DNA of 10,631 bases from Candidatus Poseidoniaceae archaeon (GCA_013330285.1 DUIP01000102.1:1-10631), one strand, 5' to 3'; numbered from the stretch's first letter, positions 1 through 7,027 are shown. Translations and numbers: made by a program. Notes: a model not told the origin generated them from the letters alone.

Positions 1-225
1 CGAACGGTTTGCATTCAACCTGCAGGTGCGACCATTTGTCCAAGCGCAGATTATCCTGCCCTCTATGCCATCAGTATGATCAACGATATTACAACCTCGT
101 GGCGTGTTGGGACCCTTTCAAACGGGCTGGTCGATGAGCGAAAGAAAGCAGGATTAGGCATTTGTGTACCCAGGCTTTCGACCCTCAATCAAGGCGGACA
201 ATCCTTCCAACGAATCTTTGGTTGA
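1..225 (+). CDS. Possible 3' end of an unrecognised gene entering from the left edge
   Basis: Reading frame 1 is open from the first base to a TGA at 223-225, giving 74 visible residues, including the stretch PSADYPALYAISMINDITTS. I do not recognise the family. About 70% of first codon positions up to base 160 are purines, which is typical of real coding sequence. The other two forward frames stop at 76-78 and 135-137, and all three reverse frames are interrupted, so this is the best candidate to fill bases 1-153. Against it, the last 72 bases lie antisense to the conserved C-terminus of the beta-oxidation enzyme that ends at 154. Convergent overlaps that long are unusual; the other one in this window is 9 bp. 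The gene may really end in another frame, at 135-137, or there may be a frameshift. Confidence is low. Confidence 0.3.
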   Translation, partial: RTVCIQPAGATICPSADYPALYAISMINDITTSWRVGTLSNGLVDERKKAGLGICVPRLSTLNQGGQSFQRIFG

Positions 226-2298
226 GAAGATCTCAGTCAACCGGTCAAGTTCCATTTGTAACCCTGCGGAGAGGTCTGTGTCCATCGTTGCATCGATCAA
301 TTCACTCGCCATTTTCAGCGCGATTGGAGCAGTGCGTGACAATGATTTCATCTGACGTGCAACATTCTTATCCTCTGCATCAAAGCCTTCTGGACAGGTA
401 CCTGACATGATGGAAGCCATGTTTTCATCGCTGTAAAAGTTGGATGCAAAAGTGGCAATAGCGCTTGATGGCTGAGCAGGCGCACCTGGGTATTTGTTGC
501 TGGGCTTTCCATCCGAAGCAAGTTGTTCAACGCAAGCATCGACTGCAGCCACATCGACGAGATGGGTCAGCAAACCAAGATCATAACCGGTCTGAGCGTC
601 CATGAAGTTTCCAGCGAGGACCGACCAACGTGCCGCCGGCACACCACAGATTCGTGCTGGCCGCTGGGTCCCACCCAATCCCGGGTAAATGCCAATTGAA
701 GTTTCAGGGAAGCGGAATTGTGTTCGACGTGTTCCAATTCGGTAATCACATGCTAAGGCGAGCTCGAGCCCTCCCCCAAGTGCTAAACCAGTGGTAAGAG
801 CAACCGTTGTTTTGTTCGAAGATTCAATTTTGTTGAGCATGGTATGACCGTTCGCGGTGAAGGTTACGATGTCAGGGATGGCATCCGCTCGTATCTTATC
901 GACAAAGAACTTGACATCTGCTCCAGCAACAAACGCTTTTCCTGCCCCATCGAGTACAATGGTGTGAACCTCATCATTGCTGTTGACTGCATCCAGAGCA
1001 TCGTTCAGTTGACCCACAACGGTTTCATTCAGGGCGTTCATGGCCTCTGGGCGATTGATGGTGAGCGTAGCCACACCATGTTCAACGGTTGTGTCGACAT
1101 AAGCGAAATTCCAAGCAGCAGCGGATTCGGCCTGGGCGGTAAAGAACGCAGGCACTTGCCAAGCGTGCTCAGGATCGCTCTCTGCACTCAATGAGGCATA
1201 GGCTTGAGCCATGCGATGGGCTTCTTGAATACCAACTCTGTTCATCATTTCGAATGGGCCACGTGCCCATCGTAGTCCGACTTTCGCTCCTCGATCAACA
1301 TCTTCCATCGAGCAGACCCCCTCTTCGACAATCTGAGCAGCAACACCGAACACCACGCCATACAATCGCTCTGCAATGGTCGTGTATTGTTCAGAAGAGT
1401 AGGCCTCATCACCGGCCACGTCCCAATGGGCATTGGCTTCAATCAAATCACGAAGGTTTTGTGCGCCGACGTATCGGGGCGTTTTGAGTTGTTCAGCAAG
1501 GTAGTCTGTAGAATGCAAAGCAATTGGAGGGCCTGTGAGGTTCATCAGCCCGAATGGGCCAAGTCCGATTCGGAACGCTTTACAGGCCGCTGCATCAATT
1601 TGGGCTGCCGTTGCCACACCTTCTTCCAGCAGTAAGCATGCTTCATTCAGCCAAGGAACAAAGAATCGATTGACAACGAATCCTGGTCGGTCACCACAAA
1701 CGATGACCACTTTACCAAGCATTTTGCAGTATTGAACGACCTTTTCGATGGTCTCAGGACTCGATGATGCAGCAGGAATAACTTCGACGAGACGGTTTTT
1801 TGCAGGGTGGTAGAAGAAATGCAGTCCTACAAAACGATCCGCTCGGCCAGTCGCTTCTGCCAGAGCGTTGACTGAAAGTGAGGACGTGTTTGAGGCGAGG
1901 ATTGTATCTGGACCACATGCTGTATCGAGGGTGGTAAAGACTGCGGTTTTCACATCGAAATCTTCGAACACTGCTTCGATGACAAGGTCGGTATCTGCAG
2001 CCGTGTTTTCAACACCGACCACACCAGTGATTCGTCCTTGAATCGCTTCAACTTGGGATGGAGAAAAGATTCGTCGCTCTACGGCTTCGGAGAGGAAATC
2101 GCTGATGATACCTTGACCCCGGTCGACCCATTGTTGCTCTCTGTCGACCATTTGGACTTCAAATTCTTCTTGAGCCGTCTTCTGTGCGATTCCGGAACCC
2201 ATGTTCCCCGCACCAACAATTGCCACTCGTTGAATAGGTTGCATAGCCTTGCGAATGGAACTTCGCTCATGAACAATCCGGCGTTGCGTTTCCCTCAT
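154..2298 (-). CDS. Bifunctional 3-hydroxyacyl-CoA dehydrogenase / enoyl-CoA hydratase fusion
   Basis: This cytoplasmic enzyme should carry out two consecutive beta-oxidation steps: hydration of 2-enoyl-CoA and NAD-dependent oxidation of the 3-hydroxyacyl-CoA. Residues 24-205 form a Rossmann domain with VAIVGAGNMGSG near residue 26. The catalytic His is H160 in GLHFFYHP, the partner Glu is E172, and N210 lies in VVNRFF. Two helical dehydrogenase C-terminal domains follow (about 208-290 and 305-390). A crotonase domain starts near 398, with oxyanion-hole segments AGADV (458-462) and LGGGLELA (507-514) and both acid/base glutamates (E512 and E532 in RFPETSIG). Both halves therefore look active. 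Dehydrogenase-first order matches the archaeal crotonyl-CoA hydratase/3-hydroxybutyryl-CoA dehydrogenase of the Metallosphaera type and is reversed relative to bacterial FadB. Substrate chain length cannot be read from the sequence. The ATG at 2298 overlaps the upstream stop (ATGA). A second ATG at 2244 (MQPIQRVAIVGAG) fits the family start better, and neither has a clear Shine-Dalgarno. Confidence 0.93.
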   Translation of the reverse strand: MRETQRRIVHERSSIRKAMQPIQRVAIVGAGNMGSGIAQKTAQEEFEVQMVDREQQWVDRGQGIISDFLSEAVERRIFSPSQVEAIQGRITGVVGVENTAADTDLVIEAVFEDFDVKTAVFTTLDTACGPDTILASNTSSLSVNALAEATGRADRFVGLHFFYHPAKNRLVEVIPAASSSPETIEKVVQYCKMLGKVVIVCGDRPGFVVNRFFVPWLNEACLLLEEGVATAAQIDAAACKAFRIGLGPFGLMNLTGPPIALHSTDYLAEQLKTPRYVGAQNLRDLIEANAHWDVAGDEAYSSEQYTTIAERLYGVVFGVAAQIVEEGVCSMEDVDRGAKVGLRWARGPFEMMNRVGIQEAHRMAQAYASLSAESDPEHAWQVPAFFTAQAESAAAWNFAYVDTTVEHGVATLTINRPEAMNALNETVVGQLNDALDAVNSNDEVHTIVLDGAGKAFVAGADVKFFVDKIRADAIPDIVTFTANGHTMLNKIESSNKTTVALTTGLALGGGLELALACDYRIGTRRTQFRFPETSIGIYPGLGGTQRPARICGVPAARWSVLAGNFMDAQTGYDLGLLTHLVDVAAVDACVEQLASDGKPSNKYPGAPAQPSSAIATFASNFYSDENMASIMSGTCPEGFDAEDKNVARQMKSLSRTAPIALKMASELIDATMDTDLSAGLQMELDRLTEIFSTKDSLEGLSALIEGRKPGYTNA

Positions 2299-3464
2299 AC
2301 AAGGCTGTCATAAGCATCACAAGTCCGTTGATTGAACACACTCATGTCGAACCTTTTGGCATGGTCAATCAACGCCTCATCTGCCTTTGGCCAGACATGA
2401 TGTTCATCAGATGCGCTGCGTTTTTTCCATTCGCTGTGCACTGCAACAATGGCATCACGCCATGCTTTAGCATCGTCTGAAGCCAAACAGGAGTCAGGTG
2501 GCATTAACTCGTTGTGCGAGGCTTCGTCTGAACACAAGACGCGGGTACCTGTGGCCATTGCCTCAATGGGAGGATAACCAAAACCTTCGCTCACGCTTGG
2601 GAATAGCAGGGCTTCACAAGCGTACCGCATGTCCATGAGGGCTGTATCGGAGAGATCACCACCATGACTGGTAAAATTTGGAAGTGAATGATTTTCAGCC
2701 AGGTCTTTGATTGATGCTGCCCCACTTGGCGATGCGATGGAGCCCACATGGTGAACATGGATGTCATGCTTCACCTTTGCATCAAGGCCTCCAAGAACTT
2801 CGAACAAGAAGTCCATTCGCTTTCGGGGGTCGTGACTCCCTACAATCAACAAGTGGCATCCTTTGGAAAGGCCTTCGGCAGGCTGGCTTGCCTTGGTTTG
2901 GTCGGCTAAAGTTGGATCAAATTTTTCCATATTGAGGCCAAGGGGGAGCCAAACTGCATCCACATCTGGGAAATGTAACTGGCAGGCATTGAGGGTTGAT
3001 TTGGAATCACAAATCAGAAGATGTGCTCGCCTGAGACCAGCCTTCAACTTTCGAAGATCTCGGCGGCGAATGAATGATGGTGATGTATCACCGATTTGTA
3101 CTCCGGTTTCACCAAAAATTCGCACCTCTGGAAAGAGGTGAAACAAATCGTGAACCGTGACTGCCACAGGGATTTGTGAGTTATGTGGTACCAAATGCGC
3201 TTGTTCTTGATCAGTGATGTGAATCAAGTCGATATCTGCTTGTTTGGAGATGGATTTGATCCTGCGTGGATGAGCAAACCAGCGTTGCCAGAGTCGAGAC
3301 ATGGCGCTTGGCTTGGTTCCAAGATCGTATTCCTGTACACCACTTAGAGACCAGCCCGATACGTGACCTCGCTCAAGGGTGTCCGCCAAGGCATGGTGTG
3401 CCCCCCCAATGCCAGTATTAGGGCCAAGCATACCGCCCCGCACCAGCATGACCTTACGACCCAT
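2295..3464 (-). CDS. GT-B fold glycosyltransferase, GT4-like family
   Basis: This is a 389-residue retaining glycosyltransferase of the 'glycosyl transferases group 1' type. It should move a sugar from a nucleotide-sugar donor to a glycan, lipid or protein acceptor, probably at the cytoplasmic face of the membrane. The N-terminal acceptor domain starts with KVMLVRGGMLGPNTGIGGAH, including the usual glycine-rich loop. VTVHDLFHLFP (103-112) and the ICDSKST segment (151-157) are typical of the acceptor domain. The C-terminal donor domain begins around LLIVGSHDPRKRMDFL (205-220). It holds the EX7E signature at E293 and E301 within SEGFGYPPIEAMATG, which normally contacts the donor sugar. Length is normal for the family. 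The start at 3464 is the first ATG and gives a standard N-terminus. It is the first gene of a leftward unit with the beta-oxidation fusion. Donor and acceptor are unknown, and no other glycan genes are in view. Confidence 0.88.
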   Translation of the reverse strand: MGRKVMLVRGGMLGPNTGIGGAHHALADTLERGHVSGWSLSGVQEYDLGTKPSAMSRLWQRWFAHPRRIKSISKQADIDLIHITDQEQAHLVPHNSQIPVAVTVHDLFHLFPEVRIFGETGVQIGDTSPSFIRRRDLRKLKAGLRRAHLLICDSKSTLNACQLHFPDVDAVWLPLGLNMEKFDPTLADQTKASQPAEGLSKGCHLLIVGSHDPRKRMDFLFEVLGGLDAKVKHDIHVHHVGSIASPSGAASIKDLAENHSLPNFTSHGGDLSDTALMDMRYACEALLFPSVSEGFGYPPIEAMATGTRVLCSDEASHNELMPPDSCLASDDAKAWRDAIVAVHSEWKKRSASDEHHVWPKADEALIDHAKRFDMSVFNQRTCDAYDSLV

Positions 3465-3523
3465 GAAGCGACCAAGGGTTTGCCCCTCTTGAAGATAAGT
3501 TGTGGAGGCGTCTCTTCATGGGG

Positions 3524-3536
3524 ATTTTTCAAAAAT
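3524..3536. repeat. 13-bp inverted repeat in the divergent intergenic region
   Basis: The sequence atttttcaaaaat is a perfect six-base inverted repeat around a central C. It lies 60 bp from the glycosyltransferase start and 64 bp from the HxlR-type regulator start. It could be an operator half, or the AT-rich core of the leftward promoter, since the reverse strand reads TTTTTGAAAAAT at a plausible distance for a TATA element. Runs of A and T produce such palindromes easily, so the regulatory reading is an inference. Confidence 0.35.
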
Positions 3537-3560
3537 GACATCTTGGTGTAAAAATGACAT
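3531..3560 (+). repeat. Direct repeat of AAAAATGACAT, 19-bp period, upstream of the HxlR-type gene
   Basis: The 11-base word AAAAATGACAT occurs exactly at 3531-3541 and again at 3550-3560. The 19-bp offset is close to two helical turns, so a protein binding both copies would sit on one face of the DNA. The second copy overlaps the TATA-like element of the rightward gene. This placement suits an autoregulatory operator for the adjacent winged-helix regulator, but binding is inferred only from position and repetition. Confidence 0.5.
3549..3557 (+). promoter_or_regulatory. TATA-like element for the HxlR-type gene
   Basis: TAAAAATGA lies about 45-50 bp before the ATG at 3600. With the usual archaeal spacing of about 25 bp from TATA box to start site, transcription would begin near 3578-3582, leaving a leader of roughly 20 nt. 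It overlaps the second copy of the direct repeat, so a repressor bound there would block TBP. Confidence 0.35.
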
Positions 3561-3588
3561 TAAGTAGGTGAGGCTGATAGCGCTGGCT

Positions 3589-3592
3589 GAGG
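3589..3592 (+). promoter_or_regulatory. Weak Shine-Dalgarno for the HxlR-type gene
   Basis: GAGG ends 7 nt before the ATG at 3600, a normal spacing. It supports that start over any internal Met. Confidence 0.4.
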
Positions 3593-3599
3593 AACCAAA

Positions 3600-4061
3600 A
3601 TGTCGACGCCACCGCTCAAAATACCTCGCTCTGAATACCAAGCAGTCCGAGCCTCTATCGAATCAACCATCACCAATGGTGGCGATATTCGCGGTATCCT
3701 CGGCAATCAATCGGGCGGCGGTGAAGCGAACACTTTGCACTGGGAAGTTCGACGAGCTGAGGAGGCTTTGCACGTGTTTGGATCTCGATGGACAACAGAG
3801 ATTTTGACCGCTCTTTACATCGCAGGGCCACGTCGATTCAATCAAATGAAAAATTTGCTTGAAGGGATCTCATCTCGTACACTTTCTGATAAATTGCGCT
3901 TCTTGGTCGAAGAAGGACTCGTCCTTCGGCAGGTTGAGGATGGACCCCCTGTCCGAGTGGCCTATGTCTTGAGCGAACATGGTCGCACCTGTGGACGATT
4001 GCTTTCACCTCTTGTCGCTCATCTCAAAATTCACGCTGGCATGCTGCTGGCTGATGACTAA
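3600..4061 (+). CDS. HxlR-type winged helix-turn-helix transcriptional regulator
   Basis: This 153-residue DNA-binding protein has an HxlR-like domain spanning about residues 55-145. Visible family features are ALHVFGSRWTTEILTALY (56-73), GPRRFNQMKNLLEGISSRTL (76-95, helix-turn-helix with the conserved IS.RTLS), a recognition-helix end DKLRFLVEEGLV, and a wing strand pair RQVEDGPPVRVAYVLSEHG. HxlR proteins usually carry a Cys near the start of the domain that senses electrophiles or oxidants. Here that position has no Cys, and the only Cys in the protein is C131, so a thiol switch of the standard kind is unlikely. The first 50 residues are an extension without a clear domain. It is the first gene of a rightward run of regulators and sits beside a direct repeat that may be its own operator. 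Target genes and inducer are unknown. Confidence 0.85.
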   Translation: MSTPPLKIPRSEYQAVRASIESTITNGGDIRGILGNQSGGGEANTLHWEVRRAEEALHVFGSRWTTEILTALYIAGPRRFNQMKNLLEGISSRTLSDKLRFLVEEGLVLRQVEDGPPVRVAYVLSEHGRTCGRLLSPLVAHLKIHAGMLLADD

Positions 4062-4080
4062 CTCATCGGCTTGAACATGG

Positions 4081-4794
4081 ATGGGATGGCTTAACAAACG
4101 AGAAGGTCAACCACCGCTCATGCCTTTGCTTGCCCAGTGGGTTCGACAGCGTCCTTGGTTGGCCGCAGGCATTGCATCTGCTGCAGGTGGCGTCGCTGGT
4201 ATCGCGGGCGGCATTGCTGCTGCTGCAAGTGCAGTTGGTGGCATGGCAATGGGGAGCATTTCAACCAAGACCAGCGCTCTTGAACACCCACTGCGCCGAC
4301 GCATCTTGTCAACCCTCGAGCAACACCCTGGCCTTTGCTACCGAGAACTGCAAAGCACGCTCAATGCCGCAAATGGAACGCTAAGGCACCACCTCGATGT
4401 GCTGCAAACTCGACGAAGCGTTACCGTGCTTCCAGTCAACGGGCGTACCTGTTATTTTGCTGGAGCACCCACACAGGTCGAAATTCTTCGTGGCATCAAC
4501 GTCAACGAAGAGCGTGCTGCAAGCGCACTCCCGATCGGACTCTCACTCGTTCAGCGTTTAATCGTCGAGGACATTGTCAACGAAGGTATTCCCAGAAGCC
4601 AAGCCGCACTCGCTCGACGTATTGGTCGGTCGAGGGCGACAACGCATTCGGCTGTCAAGGTCCTCCGCCGTCGAGGGATTTTGCGAGAGGATCGAATTGA
4701 ATTGATGCCTCACATCGACATGGACATCGAATGGCGAGGGACAAAAGCCGTGGATTATGATTGGAACGACGAACGGCGTTCATCGCTTGGCTGA
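4081..4794 (+). CDS. Putative membrane-anchored tandem winged-helix regulator
   Basis: This 237-residue protein of unknown target has three visible parts. Residues 26-60 are a long Ala/Gly-rich hydrophobic stretch (WLAAGIASAAGGVAGIAGGI and on to about 57), preceded by charged residues, consistent with one transmembrane helix or a glycine-zipper hairpin. Residues 66-128 form a first winged helix: LEHPLRRRILSTLEQHPGLC, then YRELQSTLNAANGTLRHHLD, then the wing VTVLPVNGRTCYF. Residues 152-210 form a second: LSLVQRLIVEDIVNEG, then SQAALARRIGRSRATTHSAV, then LRRRGILREDRIEL. A bacterial-type signal peptidase site is not evident. The ATG at 4081 is 19 nt after the upstream stop and has no clear Shine-Dalgarno. 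A later Met (residue 14) would still keep the hydrophobic segment. Membrane attachment is inferred from hydrophobicity. An alternative is that the segment packs as a soluble helical hairpin. Confidence 0.72.
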   Translation: MGWLNKREGQPPLMPLLAQWVRQRPWLAAGIASAAGGVAGIAGGIAAAASAVGGMAMGSISTKTSALEHPLRRRILSTLEQHPGLCYRELQSTLNAANGTLRHHLDVLQTRRSVTVLPVNGRTCYFAGAPTQVEILRGINVNEERAASALPIGLSLVQRLIVEDIVNEGIPRSQAALARRIGRSRATTHSAVKVLRRRGILREDRIELMPHIDMDIEWRGTKAVDYDWNDERRSSLG

Positions 4795-4854
4795 CTCCAT
4801 TCATTTTTCGCCGCTTGAGCGCCATTTACTGCACAGTCTTCAAAGACCCTCGAC

Positions 4855-4868
4855 GGTCGACATCGACC
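4855..4868. repeat. 14-bp palindrome abutting the start codon of the third winged-helix gene
   Basis: GGTCGA-CA-TCGACC is a perfect six-base inverted repeat with a two-base spacer, ending directly before the ATG at 4869. Dimeric winged-helix proteins often bind short palindromes at their own start sites. A few 6+6 palindromes are expected by chance in 10 kb, so only the location makes it noteworthy. Confidence 0.3.
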
Positions 4869-5972
4869 ATGTTCAGTGTCCGAATTCAAGAGGTCCCTCT
4901 TCCAACGACGGAGCGAGACATCGATGGGCTTGTTGCATGGTTCATCGAAACCTTGTGTTTGGTTCGAAAGCGTGGAGAAGCGACAGCCGACTTGGGCCGC
5001 GCTGGCCCCGTTCATAGATTGTTGAGGGACTTTCTCTTCGCACAACCCACTTCAAGTTGGGACGCACAGATGCTTGCAGATGAACTGGCACTCACACCTG
5101 CTTCACTCAATCATCACCTCGCTCGTCTCGTTGAGTCTGGTCTTGTTGGCTACACCAATGAGGGAAAGGGGTGGCGAAGGTACTACTTGCGTGGTGGATC
5201 GTTGAGTAACGCCATCGAATTCTTTACTGTTCAAACACAAACCATCGTTCGACAACGCCTCGCGTTGATTGAACAACTCTGGACTCGAGAACCATTGCGC
5301 ATGGCCCTCGAGGTTGCTGAAAGCGACACGCCATTGCTCACCCTCGGTGTTGTTGAAGCACGTCCGATTCGAGAAGAGAGCAACAGTCAACTGTCCCAAT
5401 GGATGGGTGATTTTGGCCTGTTGGGTGAGCGCCCAGGAAAGGAAGCACATGCCAACTCGATTTCCGTTCAACTGTTCGAGGTGCTGCTTTCGCGCGGCGC
5501 ACCGCTTTCCCTCGATGAGGCTGCAGAATTAATCGATGGACCCAAGGCCCGACTAGGGCGCATTCTTGAGCGATTCAGAACAAGTGGAATCGTTGAACGT
5601 GTGGCCAGAATCGACAGACTCAGCATTTCATTGTGGACGGCTATGCTTGCCCAACACCAACGCCGAGGTGAAGATTGGATGCTCAAGAAAGGTGGCTTCC
5701 AGCGCTTGTTGAACACAAAGCAACAATCAACCCTGCTTGACAAAATGAAGAAAGGTAAACTCAAAGTTGGCGATGTCGAACAGGCGATGAAGAGTGTGAA
5801 ACCAACAGAGCAAATGCTTCTGCTCAACCTGCTTGGTGGTCGACTTCCAATGGGTCACAGAATGGTTGGTGAGCGCCCTGAAGAGGCAGCAAAAAAGGTG
5901 ACTGAGCGACTCGACCGCGTCTTACGACGAATGCGTAGAGTGGGTGAACTTGTGGAACAACTCGATCGATAG
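4869..5972 (+). CDS. Unrecognised protein with two likely winged-helix domains
   Basis: From the ATG at 4869 the protein has 367 residues. The frame is open further left, with an ATG at 4761. That longer version would overlap the upstream gene by 34 bp and add an Arg-rich stretch unlike the rest, so 4869 (MFSVRIQEVPLPTTERD) is preferred. Residues about 48-109 form a convincing winged helix: HRLLRDFLF, MLADELALTPASLNHHLARL, VESGLVGYTNEGKGWRRYYL. Residues about 197-259 look like a second one (ISVQLFEVLLSRG, LDEAAELIDGPKARLGRILE, RTSGIVERV). The final 100 residues are helical and basic, ending in RVLRRMRRVGELVEQLDR, a possible coiled coil. There are no membrane segments. It follows the tandem winged-helix gene by 74 nt and precedes the dihydrouridine synthase by 11 nt, so it is probably co-transcribed with the latter. 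Target and partner are unknown. Confidence 0.75.
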   Translation: MFSVRIQEVPLPTTERDIDGLVAWFIETLCLVRKRGEATADLGRAGPVHRLLRDFLFAQPTSSWDAQMLADELALTPASLNHHLARLVESGLVGYTNEGKGWRRYYLRGGSLSNAIEFFTVQTQTIVRQRLALIEQLWTREPLRMALEVAESDTPLLTLGVVEARPIREESNSQLSQWMGDFGLLGERPGKEAHANSISVQLFEVLLSRGAPLSLDEAAELIDGPKARLGRILERFRTSGIVERVARIDRLSISLWTAMLAQHQRRGEDWMLKKGGFQRLLNTKQQSTLLDKMKKGKLKVGDVEQAMKSVKPTEQMLLLNLLGGRLPMGHRMVGERPEEAAKKVTERLDRVLRRMRRVGELVEQLDR

Positions 5973-5976
5973 GTGG
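5971..5976 (+). promoter_or_regulatory. Shine-Dalgarno for the dihydrouridine synthase gene
   Basis: AGGTGG sits 7 nt before the ATG at 5984 and overlaps the TAG stop of the upstream gene. This is one of the better ribosome-binding sites in the window. It supports both the start choice and translation from a shared transcript. Confidence 0.6.
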
Positions 5977-5983
5977 CGAGCAG

Positions 5984-7018
5984 ATGTCTGAACACATTGC
6001 TTCGAAACCAGGGGCTTGGGATGGTGAGCCGAGGCCGCTTTTTCTTGCACCTATGGCAGGGGTTTCAGATCTCCCCTTCCGTTTGTTAGCAAAAGCATGT
6101 GGCGCCGACGTGACGATCACAGAATTCACCAACAGCACAGCTTTGACAAGAGAAGCGGCGGTTTCATGGCGGAAAATGGAATCACACGAAACAGAAATTC
6201 CATTCATTCCTCAAATTTTTGGAGGTGACCCCGGCGACATGGCGACAGCCGCAGAAATGCTCGCACCAACAGCTGACATCATCGATCTCAACTTCGGTTG
6301 TCCCGCACCAAAGGTCACCAAAATTTGTGCCGGTGCAGCGCTCATGGGTGAACCGGACAACCTTGTTTCTATGGTTGACGGAATTATTCAACGGGTCGAT
6401 GTACCGGTGACTGCGAAGATGCGTTTAGGAACTGGGCAAGGTGCCAACAATGCTCTGGAAATATGCAAGGAATTGGAAAACATCGGAACAGCGCGTTTGT
6501 GCGTCCATGGCCGAACCTTGCGTCAGCGCTATTCTGGTGAAGCGGATTGGCTGGCCATCAAAGGCGTCGTCGATGCGGTTGAAACACCCGTGGTTGCCAA
6601 CGGGGATGTCGTTGATGCTGCGAGTGCTAAGGACTGTTTGGAAGTGACTGGTGCATCTGGGCTGATGATTGGCCGCGGTGCCATTGGACGGCCATCGGTA
6701 TTTGGTGAGATAAAAGTCGGACTGGGTTGGATGGAACACGATGATCTGCCTTGGGTAAAAGCCAACAGCGAAGACTGGTACGAAAAGTCCCCAGTCGCTC
6801 AATCATTTGCTGCGCGTCGATGGTGTTGGGACAAATACATCGAATTCTCACACGAGACAGCAGGACTTCAGCCTCGATGGATGCAAAGGCATGCTGTCGC
6901 CTTCACGAAGGGGTTGCCTGGGGCAAAGAAGATTCGAGCCGTCATGCACGGCGCACCAACGCCAGAGGCATTCGCCGATGGTATCAGTTCCTTCTTAGCG
7001 GGCAAGACCGCTGAATGA
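5984..7018 (+). CDS. tRNA-dihydrouridine synthase (Dus family)
   Basis: This FMN enzyme reduces specific uridines in tRNA to dihydrouridine using NAD(P)H. The 344-residue sequence shows the family motifs in order on a TIM barrel. PLFLAPMAGVSDLPFR (18-33) is the FMN phosphate-side start. PQIFGGDP (76-83) follows, then DLNFGCPAPKVTKICAGAAL (101-120) with the presumed catalytic Cys C106. Next come AKMRLG (144-149) with the FMN-contacting K145, HGRTLRQRYSGEADW (175-189), VANGDV (204-209) and GLMIGRGAIGRP (226-237). The C-terminal 100 residues form the helical tRNA-binding region, with HAVAFTKGLPGAKKIRAVMH matching the usual RKH..WY..G pattern loosely. Length is normal for the family. The gene is the last of the rightward run. 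Which tRNA positions it modifies cannot be told from sequence. It converges on the S2 gene with 9 nt between stops. Confidence 0.94.
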   Translation: MSEHIASKPGAWDGEPRPLFLAPMAGVSDLPFRLLAKACGADVTITEFTNSTALTREAAVSWRKMESHETEIPFIPQIFGGDPGDMATAAEMLAPTADIIDLNFGCPAPKVTKICAGAALMGEPDNLVSMVDGIIQRVDVPVTAKMRLGTGQGANNALEICKELENIGTARLCVHGRTLRQRYSGEADWLAIKGVVDAVETPVVANGDVVDAASAKDCLEVTGASGLMIGRGAIGRPSVFGEIKVGLGWMEHDDLPWVKANSEDWYEKSPVAQSFAARRWCWDKYIEFSHETAGLQPRWMQRHAVAFTKGLPGAKKIRAVMHGAPTPEAFADGISSFLAGKTAE

Positions 7019-7027
7019 GGGTAATAC

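Noticed and set aside
844..1194. Forward open frame of 116 residues inside the beta-oxidation gene
   Set aside because: It is antisense to the conserved crotonase domain and resembles no protein I know.
4761..4868. A longer start for the third winged-helix gene at 4761
   Set aside because: It would overlap the upstream gene by 34 bp and add an Arg-rich, non-family-like N-terminus. The ATG at 4869 follows a normal gap.
7019..7027. A terminator between the dus and S2 genes
   Set aside because: Only 9 nt separate the stop codons and neither strand has a T-run or stem there.
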